Source: Eumeta japonica (taxonomy: Eukaryota > Arthropoda > Insecta > Lepidoptera > Psychidae). Taken from it: a stretch of 64,000 nucleotides of DNA. Made by a program: the position numbers and the translations under genes. Under the pieces are notes generated by a model, which ran no database searches, was not told the DNA's origin, and was given only the letters and a program-made list of their open reading frames with translations. This document shows positions 1 to 12,700 of the stretch, piece after piece. Where the stretch lies: NCBI GenBank assembly GCA_005406025.1, contig BGZK01000135.1, forward strand, positions 124,001 to 188,000, given 5' to 3'. How positions within the stretch are numbered: the stretch's first letter is position 1; every line of letters starts with the position of its first letter.

Positions 1-239
1 TTGTGCTGTGACATCTTGCTTCTTGTAAAATTTACAATTCTATGTCAACAAGGAGGAGTACTCCTTTGGTTTTGATTTATTTGCGAGTGTCAAAATACGC
101 TAAAAAAATGGCTAATTTTTTATTACGTTGATTTAGACCTGAATTGTTGCAGCAGCTTCAAGGAACTGTAAACCTAACTATTTGATGTGAATTTTAGTTT
201 GATAATTGAAATATTCCTGAGTACAAGGTCTTAACTTAA

Positions 240-560
240 GGTCTGAGAATAAAAACAGTATTTTACGCGGATAAAATCGCGGGGCGCAGAATCGATGTAA
301 CAAATGAGCAGTATCGAGAGTAGAATCAGGATTAAAATCGAAAGCGAGATTGGATTCAGAATCCAGAGAGGAACCGGAATGTCAGTCGAGAGCGGGGCCA
401 GTATCAGAATTAAGAGTGGAACTGCGATCGGAATCGAAAGGAGGGCTTGAGAATTGGGAATGAGAATGGAACCGTGAATATATATGAAAGAGCTGGCGCG
501 ATATAAAACACGAAGGAATCCATTCTACATCCACGTAGGTGGAGCCGCGGGCGAATGCTA
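240..560 (-). repeat. Dispersed repeat A: head plus degenerate GATTCC array
   Basis: Read on the - strand, the element begins near 560 with a head containing ctccacctacgtggatgtag and aatggattcctt. It continues as a loose array of motifs such as gattcc, aattctgat, cactctt and cgctctcg down to about 240. The same head and array order recurs on the + strand near 12095, 13605 and 17325. This is a degraded interspersed family rather than a clean microsatellite. Ends are approximate. Confidence 0.6.
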
Positions 561-1211
561 GTAGTTACATAATTTACATTGTATTTGATAACTTTAACGA
601 TTTTATGCGCTTCGATATAACGTCAACACTAAATTAAATAGCTCTTTAGTAGAAACACATATTTTATATGCAGCGAAACGTTGAAAACATTATTTATTAG
701 CGTCGATCTACAGACCATTTCGTATGCGTGCTAAAAACGCCTCGGCCGGTTTTTCTTTCTAAAATTTCTAAGATGTTTACTTGATTTATCTCTGGTAGGT
801 AAGTATATTAGGATTCCGTTTGGCATATTGAATGGATTTTTTTTGTTTATTGATTTGATATTTGAAAAATTATTGTTTACTAACTTTAGCCCGTGGGGCC
901 ACCCATATGGATGTAGAATGCACTGTTTCATCTCTTATATCGACCGATCATGCTATCAATCATGAACCCGATCGCGGTCCGATTCTGTTTTCGTTTTTGA
1001 TTCAAATTCAAAATATCTTTACTCAATAGATTATAAAATAAGACTTTAAATACTTTTTTAATTAACACTTTACCACTCGTTCGAGAGCCAAGTTTCCCTC
1101 AAGAAGAACAAGCAAAAAACTTAGGGTAGCTCTTTTCTAATTTCATCATGCATAACCTTAACAAATACGAAACCATTGATCAACGAAACAGCTTGATAAG
1201 ACATCGAGCCG

Positions 1212-1410
1212 CTTATGTCATTCCGATTCCGATATCGATCTAGATCCCGGTTCTGCCTTCGATTCGATTCCGATAAAATTATCCTAGAGGAAACTCCTAC
1301 TCTTGTAACAAAAAAACGTGTACTGTTGATATTTTTTATTATAAAACCATTTCGCTAACGCTCTCAATCCCGGTACCGGATCTGCTCGCGATTCCGATCC
1401 AAACCTGCGT
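1212..1410 (+). repeat. Fragments of the degenerate GATTCC-type repeat
   Basis: Two short stretches (about 1222-1280 and 1365-1405) carry runs such as cattccgattccgatatcga and ctctcaatcccggtac. They resemble the array part of the repeat at 240-560 and 12095-12400, but no head sequence is visible. Boundaries are uncertain. Confidence 0.35.
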
Positions 1411-1585
1411 TGAACTTAACCCTCGCTTGAACATTGATGTCATTAACAACCTATCGGCGTAAGTGAAGAATTCGCTTATTTTTATAAGAAACAAACGATA
1501 ATAATAAGATGCGAGCCAAAGAGTAGGTGATCACCGCCTAACTTAGACATCTGCAACTCCAGAGTAGTCATTAGTGCATTGCCAG

Positions 1586-1640
1586 TTTTTAGAGTTCTGT
1601 ACCTCCAAATGAGCTATTTGGAGGTACAAAACCCTAAAAA
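1586..1640. repeat. Short-loop hairpin, 25-nt arms
   Basis: The left arm 1586-1610 and right arm 1616-1640 are inverted repeats pairing at 23 of 25 positions around a 5-nt loop (gagct). The core tacctccaaat / atttggaggta pairs without mismatch. The whole unit is 55 nt with almost no loop, shorter and tighter than a typical microRNA precursor. It may be a remnant of a foldback element. Confidence 0.7.
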
Positions 1641-2588
1641 TGTATATTAGGAGGTGTATATATCTAGATTTGTGACCCAAACACAGATGTGTAACGTCAA
1701 TAAATTAATTTTAAATATGATTATCACTTTTGGGAAGTGAATTACGAGTAAAAAAATTTGCTGTTTTGCAAATTTTCACCATGTGGCATATCAAATGAAA
1801 GCGCTTATAATTTGACTGTATCGAATATATGTAGACATTGTTTTATATTACGTAATTTTAGAATTATTTCAGAAACTAGATGAAAACTGACCATTTCCCC
1901 TTTCGTATCTCCTAAATTACTGCCTTTGAAATTTTGAAAAAAGAATACAGAAAATAATTCTTTATTCATGGATCACAGGAAAACCTAGAAGTAGTTTATC
2001 GTTTGCTTCGTTTCGATTCCTTTCAATGTCCGGTATAAACTGTCACTCACTGAGTCTAGTTCGTATTTAGTGTGTATCGGTTTATTTTTATTTTTTCTCT
2101 ATCGTAAAAGCAGTAATATATATGCATACGAGCGTCAAACTTGAAGTGATAATAGTGCAAAGTTAAGGAAAACAATAAATAACAATTGGCCGAGTGTAAG
2201 TAGGGCACATGCTTAAAATTAAAAATTTAAAAATGAAAGAATGGAAATAATTTCTTTTAAGTATTCAACACAAATATATTGCGTTATATTATGGAACCCC
2301 TCGGTGTTCGAATTCGACTCGTACATGGCCTGTTTATCGAAGAAGGAATACGTTCTTCTTTGAAGAAACCCCTTGTCGAGATTCATCGGGAACATCGCTG
2401 ATAGTAGATCATTCTAAGTTTTATAGTACGTGGCAGAAAACGGCTCATGAAGCGTGCGAAGATAAAAAGCAAATTAGTAATTAAGATGATGAGGATGGTA
2501 TTTTCGGCGAGCGATACAATAACTGAATTTAGCGGCAGAAATAAGGTTCAATAATTTTTAAGAGCACTCTCCATAGTATGTGTGGTAA

Positions 2589-2876
2589 ATGTTATTTATC
2601 TTGTTGTCTCAAGTCTACGGGTCGAGCTTGCCGAATACTAACTACATGGAGTTGTACGTTCACGCGAGCGAAGTCGCGAAAAAAACTGGTACCTGTATAA
2701 ATTTTAGCCTCGATATTATCCCGATCTATAAGCTTTTTGTTCAGCAATTTTTGGGTGAAAGGCTAACAAATCCATCTATTTTACAGACTGCGTTTACAAT
2801 GTTAATAGTAAAGATATTCAACTTTTATGGTGAATTTTACAAACAAATAAAACGATTATTGATAAATGAAGCGTAA
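2589..2876 (+). other. Open stretch of 95 codons, unrecognised
   Basis: This is an ATG-started reading frame whose composition looks more protein-like than most chance frames here (for example SLPNTNYMELYVHASEV near its start and FYKQIKRLLINEA at its end). I do not recognise a family. No splice acceptor or promoter points to it, and upstream in-frame sequence is full of stops. It may be an exon or pseudogene fragment of another gene, or chance. Confidence 0.15.
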
Positions 2877-3113
2877 AATTTGTTAGATAATCTGTCAAAT
2901 GTTATGGTTAACATTTATGAATTGCGTTTTCTCTTTGAGTGCAATTTACCTTTGTAAGATTTAACGTGAGTATTAGATGAATATAAATATAGAGCCGGAA
3001 TCTCCTACGTATTTCTCAAGTGTACGGCATCCTGACCTTGACAACAATAATCTGATGCATTTTCAACCCTCGAGACCATGTATTAGGGAGTCTGTAAACC
3101 GATAAGGCTTAGG

Positions 3114-3354
3114 GGCCGACGTCGCGCCGGCGGCCGCGGCGCCGGGCGAAGGGCGCCCACACCGCGCGCCCTCCTCCGCCGCGCCGAGCTGTCAAACAGC
3201 CGCAGACGGGCACTCCGGCCGAACGCCTCATTCCGCCCTCGCAGCGGCCGTACGCCGAGATCGCGCGGATTCGTAATCTTTCCAGTGTACAGTGTGTGAG
3301 TCAGAGTGCACTCGTGTTTCGCTTTTCGCGCATGACGACGGACACCTCGAAGAG
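3114..3354 (+). promoter_or_regulatory. CpG-rich promoter region and 5' UTR of septin exon 1
   Basis: From about 3114 the base composition switches abruptly from AT-rich to GC-rich with many CpG dinucleotides (for example gcgccggcggccgcggcgcc near 3125). This continues into the first coding exon. No TATA box is evident. A sequence like a splice acceptor (tctttccag, ending at 3285) lies just upstream of the ATG, so part of this stretch could be an intron end feeding exon 1 instead of a promoter. Confidence 0.5.
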
Positions 3355-3765
3355 ATGAACAGTAGCGCGACGACGGTCAACGGAGCCGTCAACGGTACCA
3401 ATGGGGCGCTCAACTGCATCGGCGCCGCGCCGCGCACGGCCACCCTCGGCACACCCAGCAGCTATGCGTACACTTCCAGCGGCTCCCTGCTAGGACGCGG
3501 TGCTTCCGTACGGCCCGTGCCGCCGCCCACGCTTCCCAAGTATAGTGGCTCTTTCAGCGCCGGCAGCACGGGGCTGCGCGAGCGCGACCGCGAAGGCAGC
3601 GGCGGGTCACACCGGCTCGCGAGTCTCGAGCGGCTCGCGTTGCGACAGCGCATCATCGAACAGAATGCGAACAACCAAGTGCCGAACGCCCCCGTCTTAA
3701 ACCCGACGGCAGCGGTCGGCGAGGGGCCCACCTTCGCCACGGTCACCCTTACCGACACCGCCGCG
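3355..3765 (+). CDS. pnut: Septin exon 1a (first coding exon)
   Basis: The ATG at 3355 is the first in-frame ATG; the open frame extends upstream to 3292 without another. The exon encodes 137 residues rich in Ser, Gly, Ala, Thr and Pro, beginning [11 protein letters not shown] run [20 protein letters not shown] (about residues 88-107) may form a short helix. It ends at a consensus donor (gcg/gtgag) in phase 0. The frame continues 37 codons past this donor, so a retained-intron product is possible but not supported. The beginning MNS and the Asn/Gly/Ser-rich composition resemble the N-terminus of fly Peanut. It joins in phase 0 to the exon at 33717, nearly 30 kb away. Confidence 0.75.
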
Positions 3766-6700
3766 GTGAGTCCCGGTGCAAGACGCGCCCTACGCGCCCC
3801 CGACACTACCCACGGCACGTCCCCCGTCATCGGTACGCACCCCGCCAAAAAACGACAACATAAATCGTTATTTTAGAACTCCCTACTCGTACCGCTCTTT
3901 AATGTCGGTGCTTTGCACAATCAATATGTTGGGTATTATTTGTTCATTCTGCTCGAGTTTCGGTCTACTTTATACGATAATTGTACCTACAACGTTTCGT
4001 CTACCTAAAATAAACCAGATCGATTGTCCCGGATTTTACAAACTTTGATTATATTGTTATATTTCTACAAAAAATAAAAGATTCCTAATCGATACAGTAC
4101 AACTACTGGAAATGTTACTAAAATATTTATTCTCTAAACGTAGCTAACTCTATATTTCCATGTACAGTAAGGACACTAAGATATGCATGCGCCCAGTCGG
4201 ATAGCATTTCAACGAGCCGTGCATGACAATTCAAGAGGTTTGCAATCATTGACAATAAATAGATCGCACGTGCTTTGAATTTGTAATGAAGTTTTGAACT
4301 AGACTGTCGTATGGCGATTATAATGTTATGAGTAATTTGATATTACTTGTATGAAATCCGATATATTACAGTTGCTATGGAAGACCTTAGTGTATGTACT
4401 ATTTTCTAAATACCCCCACTGTGTATTGGTAATCATATCCTCTTTTTTAATCGCACCATAAATTTTATACGTTACACGAAATCCTATATGTAGCATATAA
4501 TTTTGGTAGACTTGGATTTGAATTGCAATTACTTTTATGGGACATTTAGTGATAGCAGATCTATTAAATAAGATTCATCTAAAGCTTATGAATTATTGTC
4601 GTGACAAATGGAACTTATCGTAGGTACTTTAAAAATGTGATGAAAGTGTGATCAAAAACAGGTTTAATTCTATCAGTTTATTAGCTTTCAAAATAAAAAT
4701 CTGATATCCAGATAAAATTAAAATTTTTATCTAGTACACCTATATTAGACTCAGCTAAGTTTAATCAGTTAAATGTTAGGTTTGAATAATGAAAATGCAA
4801 CATGTACGAAAAGTGTTTGAGGGGTCCAGTTTTGAGTTTATAATTTTTCGTAATATCATTAATTTTTACCTATCAACAATTCTGCTCGATTGCTTGAACC
4901 ATTCTGGTTGATATGTATTTTATTGACGATTGTCTAATATTTTATGGCGTTATTATAAAATTGTAATTTTAATGTACTGTTAATATGACACACCTCAGTT
5001 GTCTCTAAATCCATTGCTGTACATTTTAATCATACCTGAAGGAAATTAGGTGCATAATAACTAAATACACAATAAATATGTTCGAAGAAAAAGGTTCTGA
5101 ATAATTGATAATAGACACAGATTTTTAATTTTATGTTAGTTAAATACCAATTTCGCATCGTATTTTCCGTTTTCTTATACCTCTTTCACATAAAAAGGTA
5201 AACGAGCAAGCGGATTAATAGATCCTGTTGCGCAAGAATAAAAGATTCAACGCACGAAAAGCTGTCTAGATTTCTATGTGTTCGCAGTCGAGTGTGCCGT
5301 GACGGGCATTCGTATAATCCGGTCTTCGTATTGCTTTTTGCAGTGTTCATGTGTTCTCTTAAGGGCACGGCTCGCATCCCACTATGTTCCCACGCAGTTC
5401 CTTGGGCGGCACGGCGCGCGGGGTGCGCGGCGGGGTGGGGCGGGTGATTGACCCTTTCGTGTTCAGGGTTAAAAATAATCTCGGGTAAGCCGTGGCCCTC
5501 TCTGTTCGCATGTGGCGACTGCATCAAACGGCGACTGTTTCACGGTCGCAGGGTGACCTGCTATTTTTGAAACAAATTTATATATGCAAATTTTCCAGAA
5601 ATAGTTTCTACATACAAATTGTAATGCCTAAAAGAAAATGACAAAATATATACCTATAATTATATTGTATGGTGCTAAAAAACCATCGATATATATAAAA
5701 ATAACGTATGAGTTCGGGGCAATAGCTATATACGTATCGGCGGTCTTTCAAGCGGAGGACGATCTCGGCTGAAGCCAGCCTTATGTATTTATGTGGGCGT
5801 GCGAGCAATAAACTCGAGTAGGAAGAAAGTGGCCGTGTACCAGTTCAGTGTTATTCATCATTTCACGAACCCTATATTATTCGAATCTAATACTTTGTTT
5901 TTATTTATTTTCTCACTTCGTACATTTCTTTTGTATGTCATCGTATGAGTAAATTAACGCTTGAAAAATTTCTGTCGCTCGCGAAAGACACGTAACGGTA
6001 CTCTTGTCTTAATTTTAATATGACTTATTATCGCGTGAATTAGTAATGGAATAATTACTATGTATTATACCGATATCGGCTCAGTTTACCGTTGCACAGC
6101 GCGCGAGTCTTAACGACTGGTTCCGATAACACGAACGCCGAAGGGCCAAAGCGAAGCGATTTCGACTCGAGGACCGATTGTAAATAGAACATTAAACGTG
6201 TGTAATGAACGGCGATTGTGAGGAGAAGAAGTACGGCGCCGGCTGGGTTTGCTTTTAGCCCCCAGACGCTGATAGTGACGTGACTGACGTGGCGCGTCGC
6301 CGTCGGCCGCGCCGCGACGCACGATAACCTCTCCCCGTTAACCGATTCTTGTGACACAGGATAAAGGATACTTTTATTCGTCTGCTATCGGCTCATGTCA
6401 ACGAGCGCTTCAAAAGCCGGGCTATTGACTTAGCACTAATGCGTAACGTGGTCGGTCGGTGTGTTTGAATTTTTTTTATCAGTATGTTACGGCTCTTATC
6501 GCGTTGAAGAATCTTTATCTGATTCAACGCTTATTTGTCTTTCCGTTTCTTGCCATGTTTTCATCTCACACGGAAAAAAACTGTAATAAAGAATAGTAAA
6601 ATATAGAACAAACCTTTTATTATATTTTTAAACTAAGTACTCAACTACATATGTCTAACACTATTTTTTTTATATTATGAGTATGGAGTTGTTTTTTATG

Positions 6701-9700
6701 ATGTAACTAATTTTTCTGGTGTATTCATTCATGCGGTCTTTCAATAAAACTATTTTATAGATAGTAATAACTCTATATCTATCTATTTTTTTTTTTTTAA
6801 TTCGTGGATCGAAATCAAAACTAAATATCCATTGATTTATTTTAAATTGGAAATGAAGGTAAATCAAGCCTAAATCAATTTGCTTAATACTATACAAGGT
6901 ACCGCACATTTATTATATATCATTTGATATATAATATTATAATCCACATTACGTACCTAAAAAGATTAATTCTAAGAAAACTTCAATTTAGACCAACAGC
7001 TGCAGTTCGTTTTTACGAGTTAAATATAATTAACTGTTAAAAAATCTTTATTTTGTTACTCTTGTTTTACTTGAGGTTGCATTTAAAATTTAGCAACCAG
7101 TAAAAGCGGTTGAGGCACGTTTTCGTCTCGCATTCTTCAATTCTTTGCACAAAGGACTAACAGGAAAAGCGGGACCAAGCCAATGACCGCTTACCCTCGT
7201 CACGATAAGGTTCTTTTTAGTTTGTCGACAGGCTTATTCCCTTCCGTCGTGCACAGTCTGTGTGCCCTCGCTTTTGTGTGGCGGGGCGGGTGTAACTTGC
7301 GACTGGCATTGGGATCCTTTAGATATAGCCATAATTAACTTACCGTACGAGTACCTGAACCGGGACGACATCGTTTCACACGTAAAGATTTTTTAATTTA
7401 ATTTCTTTTCCAAGAAAATTAAAAAATAATATTTGTTAATCAAGTTATTGTAAAATTGTTAAGTATTTTACAACAAAATAAAAATAACGTATTTACTGAT
7501 TTCGTTGTCTAGGATTAATGGAAACTTTAAAAATGTGAGAAGTTGATATCGCGTATGATAAGTACATTAGCGTCATCATTACTAATGAAGTAGATTATCG
7601 TAAGAGATAAGCTCAGCCGGCAGGAACCGCCCCGTGTGTCGGCGGCGCGGCGCGTCCCGCCGTCGCTTCCCGCCGGGCCGCAGCCGGCCCGCTCGGTGTC
7701 AGTTAACCTCAAAACTGTCGGCGGTGCGTGTGCCGTTGAAGATTTTAAACTGAAAAGTGTATTCGCGACATCCGTAACAGATAATACGTATCGTAATCGA
7801 CCTTCGTTGTATACGATACGTTGATGTTTATCGATGTGAACGTTTTTCAAATCGTGTGTTCCTCAAAAATACTAAACGTTCCACTGACGCGCGCGCATCC
7901 CCGCACTCCGCGCACGGTTTTCGGCTCCGTAGAAATGCGGCGGCTAATGAAGCGCTAGTTTCCGTTCGCCCGCAGCCGGCCGGCGCAGCAGATTTCGCAA
8001 AAGTGAACGCGAGTGGTGGCATTTGTTACATGTACACAATGGCAGGTCGTTGCGTGAGAAGCGTCGACGGTGAGAAGTGACTAATTATGTGAATAGTTGT
8101 CGCCGATTCGGCCGTAGTCGTCCGCGGCGCCGCGCGGGCCGCAGCATGCCCAACCGGGCGCCGCCGGCCGCCAACGGCGCGGCGCACGAGCCGAAGCTCG
8201 CTCGATGCTCGAGCAGCGTGGGCGACTCGGCGGATAAGCCTAGAGCGGGTTGGAATAGCCCTCGCGACATATGGCGCAATTTGTCTTTGAGGCGAAAGGC
8301 AGAGGTACCCTGCATCATTTTATCGATTATATTATATTTTGTCTGCGAAAATGTTGGATTTGTAATGTTCTTCTGTTGAATTATTAGATTAATGAAGTTT
8401 CGTATCCTTTCAAAGTTATTACAAATGTTTCTAGTAAAAAGAATATAGATGTAATATTTTATTTGACCATTTTCGGCAATAAGAAAGCATATAGCTAGGG
8501 TACTTAACAAGGCAGGCAGACAACTACCTTATGTCTTTTCACGTCTGATTGCTTTACGGCAGTCTTTTTACTTCAATAAATATAATTAATTCTTAGAAAT
8601 TACTTAAATACAGGTTGAAAGTACTTAATAACTCAATTTGTTCTTTTTAAATATTACAATCAATGGATATTTCATCACTAATGCAGTTAAGTAATTAACC
8701 AATATAATTTCAATGACTATCGCTTTAAAATTCACACTTATTTATGTACATATATATATATATATATACACAAATAAGTGTATAGATATGTATGCTTTAC
8801 TTGCTTTGACATATAAAACAGTATAGTGTTTAAATTTATGAAATAAATAAATTAAAACAAATACAAATGATTTAAAAAAATAACACTTCGCTTAAAAAAC
8901 CAATAACAAAATTCCAATTTTAAAACAAAAAAAATCTAGTCCTAAGTTAAACATTTATTACGTTCTGATTCTAACAAAAATACTAAGGGAGAAAAACTGG
9001 AAAAGCAAAATTAAATGCCATGCGTTATTTTAATACTACTCATATGAAAATTTATGTGTTAGCTTTGACGTTAGTAAAACAATTAAACAGAGAAAGGGCC
9101 TCTTCCACGATCTCCTTTTAATTAAACTACAAGTCACTTTTAACATAAAATTCCATGTCTTCCTTTTAATGGTTTTAGTCCGAACAACTGTTCAAGAGGC
9201 CCTTGGAGCCTTTTCCGCCATCTTATAAATCGATATTTAACAAAAAGTCACTTTTAAAACAAAATTTGCGTCCACTTTGTCGGCGTTTTTAATATGTACA
9301 CCAATGTCGACTTTTATATATACCAATTACAAGTTTCTAGTATTATGAGTCTCCGAATTAAGCGATGGACAGAAGGGCGGACTTGGCGAAATTATAGGGA
9401 CTACGACACCCTTAAAAGCTGCTGTAATATACAGACAAATACACAATATTCTTCATAAACGTTTATTTTTTACTGTTTATGTACCGAATTTTAAGAAATG
9501 CAGACTTTTTCACGAATCGCTTATCACTCAATGAGTAAATTTTCTGGAATAATTTAACAATGATTTTTACTACAAAAATTTTTTATCAACTTTCAAGACG
9601 ATTTGACGCTATTGGATTTGTAATATTTTTCCACAATTCTGATTACAGATATTATAAATTTATTGGGATTACTGCCAATGTTTGTGTTATTTGTTGGTTG

Positions 9701-12700
9701 AAATGCATCTTTAAAATAATATCTTGAGATTTCACGTATAGTAAGTGGTTACGTAAGTTCTTAATAACGGGATCGGACGACGGATAGTTTATTGTATCCA
9801 ATAGAAGGGATTTTCTTACCGATGCATATTTGCACAAAATTGTTCATGAGGTTGTTTGTGCTAATCGTTTCTACAAACAAAAACGGTTCTATGGACCAAC
9901 GACCCACTTACTAAGTGGTTACGTAAGTGCTTAATAACGGGATCGGACGACGGATAGTTTATTGTATCAGATAGAAGGGATTTTCTTACCGATGCATATT
10001 TGCACAAAATTGTTCATGAGGTTGTTTGTGCTAATCGTTTCTACAAACAAAAACGGTTCTATGGACCAACGACCCACTTACACATCGGTGGTCCCAAATG
10101 TTGAGTTTGCATGCTAAGTATAGTAATTGGGTACAAAATATTTAAATAAACTCATTTTTGGAATATTATTCGTGATTTAATGTTTGTTCCGAGTTTAGTA
10201 GTACTTTTAAAAGTAGCGAGCACATCATGGACCGTGGAGACGATTCTCAGTCCATGTGGGAATTGAGACATGACACGATTTTCAAATGCGGAATCTCTTG
10301 AGGCAAAATGACGAATAATGATAAATAACGATGAAAATATGTATTCTCACTTACCTATAGAAATTTAAAATAACTTCTATTTTGAGATAGAGAATTTTTA
10401 GTAGGTATGAGAATACTGATAATATTTAGGACTGAAAACGTGGAGCTTGGAGCCTCTCAACCTGGAATCTTTATTCCGTGGGGGACAGTAATGGGGCGGC
10501 TACCAGCCATGTCTTCATTGAAATAAGGTTTTACTCGTCATATTGATCTAAATTTTACGTTATTAAAAATGTCTCTTGTGACAATTTCCACATGAACCGA
10601 GAATCGCTTCCCTGGTCTGTCAAATGCCTTATAGAAATATAAATGAAATATATTAGCTCGTCAACGATTCTAATGGCTCTTTATCATTTTTTGCTTTTGT
10701 CAATATTTTTTAATCGATATTCAGAAGTGCGAAGTGGCGAGGCAATCGGAATGTATATTTGAAGCATTAAATAACTTTTCTTTTTTTTTTGTATAGTATT
10801 CTTACGTTTGAATACTTTCAGGCTTTGTTTGCGTTTTTAGATAGTAGAAATCACATATTCGTATAACAAAAATGTCGTTTCATCGTTTTTAATTTCCACA
10901 GGTAGTATTAATGCTACAACCATCGTATTGTTCTTTATTTTAATATGCCACGTTTACTTTCGGAATTTATTCGAGTGTATTTAAAGATTTCTTTATATAA
11001 GTAAATATAACTTCTGATGAGGCGTCTAAGCATCTCCTCATTCAAAACTACGAAGTATTAAAAATATTATTTATTACCAGATGTTTTCTTTCCATCGCTT
11101 ATTAATACCGAAGTGGTTCAATTTCATGTTTTTGAGCTGCGTGCGCCCGTGTCGCCGACACGAAAGGTCTGTCATCGGTCCACCGGCGGATGGTCACCCG
11201 GGCTGTGGCCGCGAGCGGAGCGCGTCACTCTCGCCGTCCGTATCGTGCAGAACGGATCGGGAGTGCCCACCTCCCGACGTACAGCGCCGCGGTCGTCGAC
11301 ACCGCGCTCATTCATCTCCGCCCGATACCTGATACCTCCGCTAGACGCGCGCCGCTAGCTGCTACACCGGCCCGGCCCGGCGGCGGGCGCGACTCGCTTT
11401 CAAAACACGGCCGGACAGGGGCGTGATGTCTATGGTCATCTCGGCGATCTGTCATCTGAATAATGTTATGAGTATTGTCCGACGTCTTATCTATTCCCGA
11501 TCAAGCTGTCAACCGCAATGCTGATTTCGGTGAATATGTTACACGAGTCACGTTTTTTTAAATAAATATAAAAATAAATCAAATGTGATTCATCTAATTT
11601 GTCGGTTATGTAGCAAGCGTCGAGCAAGTGCAGCTTCAGTAGTGTTATATAAAATACATGTAAAGTTATTTTTTACAAATAGTGACTTATAAGTAACTTT
11701 ACGTTAGTACATGACTTCCTTTTAGTGATTTTTAACCCTAAAATTACCTTTTTATATAAAAGGCAATCGAAGCTATTTTTATTGCCTAAAAGTAATTTTT
11801 CAATATGGCGTATAAAAGATCATATTTTATGTTCTTTAATATTAGATGAGATTTCAATATTTTTAAATAACACAATAAAATATAAATAATCAATATCTGT
11901 GTAAAATAATAACTGAACATCAAACAATTATCTATTGTACTGACACTGACAATGCTTTGACATTTTTCTCAATTTCCACGCACGATTTCTCCTTTTTCAA
12001 CCATGTGACTTAGTCTGTTTTCTTAATTTCTATCATTATTTTTTTATTAACTAATAGTATTAAACATTTTCTATTTATATCACTAAATTAATTTCCGCCC
12101 GCTGCTTCACCCGCGTGAACATAAAATGAATTCCTTCATCTTTTTTGATTGATCATTCTTGTCGTCAATCCCTATTCCGATTCCAGGCAGACACTTAGTT
12201 CTAATTATGATCCTAAACTCGTTATCGACCCTGTACCATTCCCAATGTTAATCCCGGTTTTGGTCTCGTTTATAATCCTAGTCCAGTTCTCGTCCTGCCT
12301 CCATTCAGTTAAGCTCTCGGTCCTGATTCTGATTCCACATTCGAATTGACCTCGATCCCGTTCTCAATTTCGGTCCCACTCTCGAATACGATTTTTATTC
12401 GGCTTTTGGCTTCGTTCGGCTTCGCTACATATCGGCCACGTTTATGATTAGAAGGAAGCTAAGAATAAATATTAGTATATTAAAATAAGACAGGCTGTAT
12501 TACTCGGTCATAGTGTAGCGTTCTAAGCGTTTGAGTGTCCAATTACTATTTTTTTGGTATTCGTTTTTGTATAAAAAATATACCATGTCTTATTTCGGTA
12601 AATAGCCTACCTTAAAAAGCTCTATGGAGAATTTAATTACAATTCGTCCAGCCGTTCGTTCAAGTACGGTAAAAGGACATACATTGTTCAGGTTTGATGG

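Larger units (their letters stand above)
1..3113. other. Intergenic DNA upstream of the septin gene
   Basis: AT-rich DNA with no exon I can support. It holds degenerate GATTCC-type repeat blocks at about 240-560 and 1212-1410, a strong hairpin at 1586-1640, and one unexplained 95-codon open stretch at 2589-2876. A sequence resembling a splice donor (gtgtaagtag, about 2195-2205) follows an AT-rich stretch near 2040-2195 and could mark a noncoding 5' exon, but nothing else supports this. Confidence 0.6.

Noticed and set aside
3462..3848. 128-codon - strand frame opposite septin exon 1a
   Set aside because: A shadow of GC-rich coding sequence; the + strand has the donor, start and conserved continuation.
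7856..8080. 74-codon frame before exon 1b, ending near a donor-like site
   Set aside because: The donor at about 8069 is in phase 1 and would shift the frame in the next septin exon.
8085..8510. 141-codon - strand frame over exon 1b
   Set aside because: Half lies in AT-rich intron and the rest is a shadow of the CpG-rich region. No splice signals or homology.
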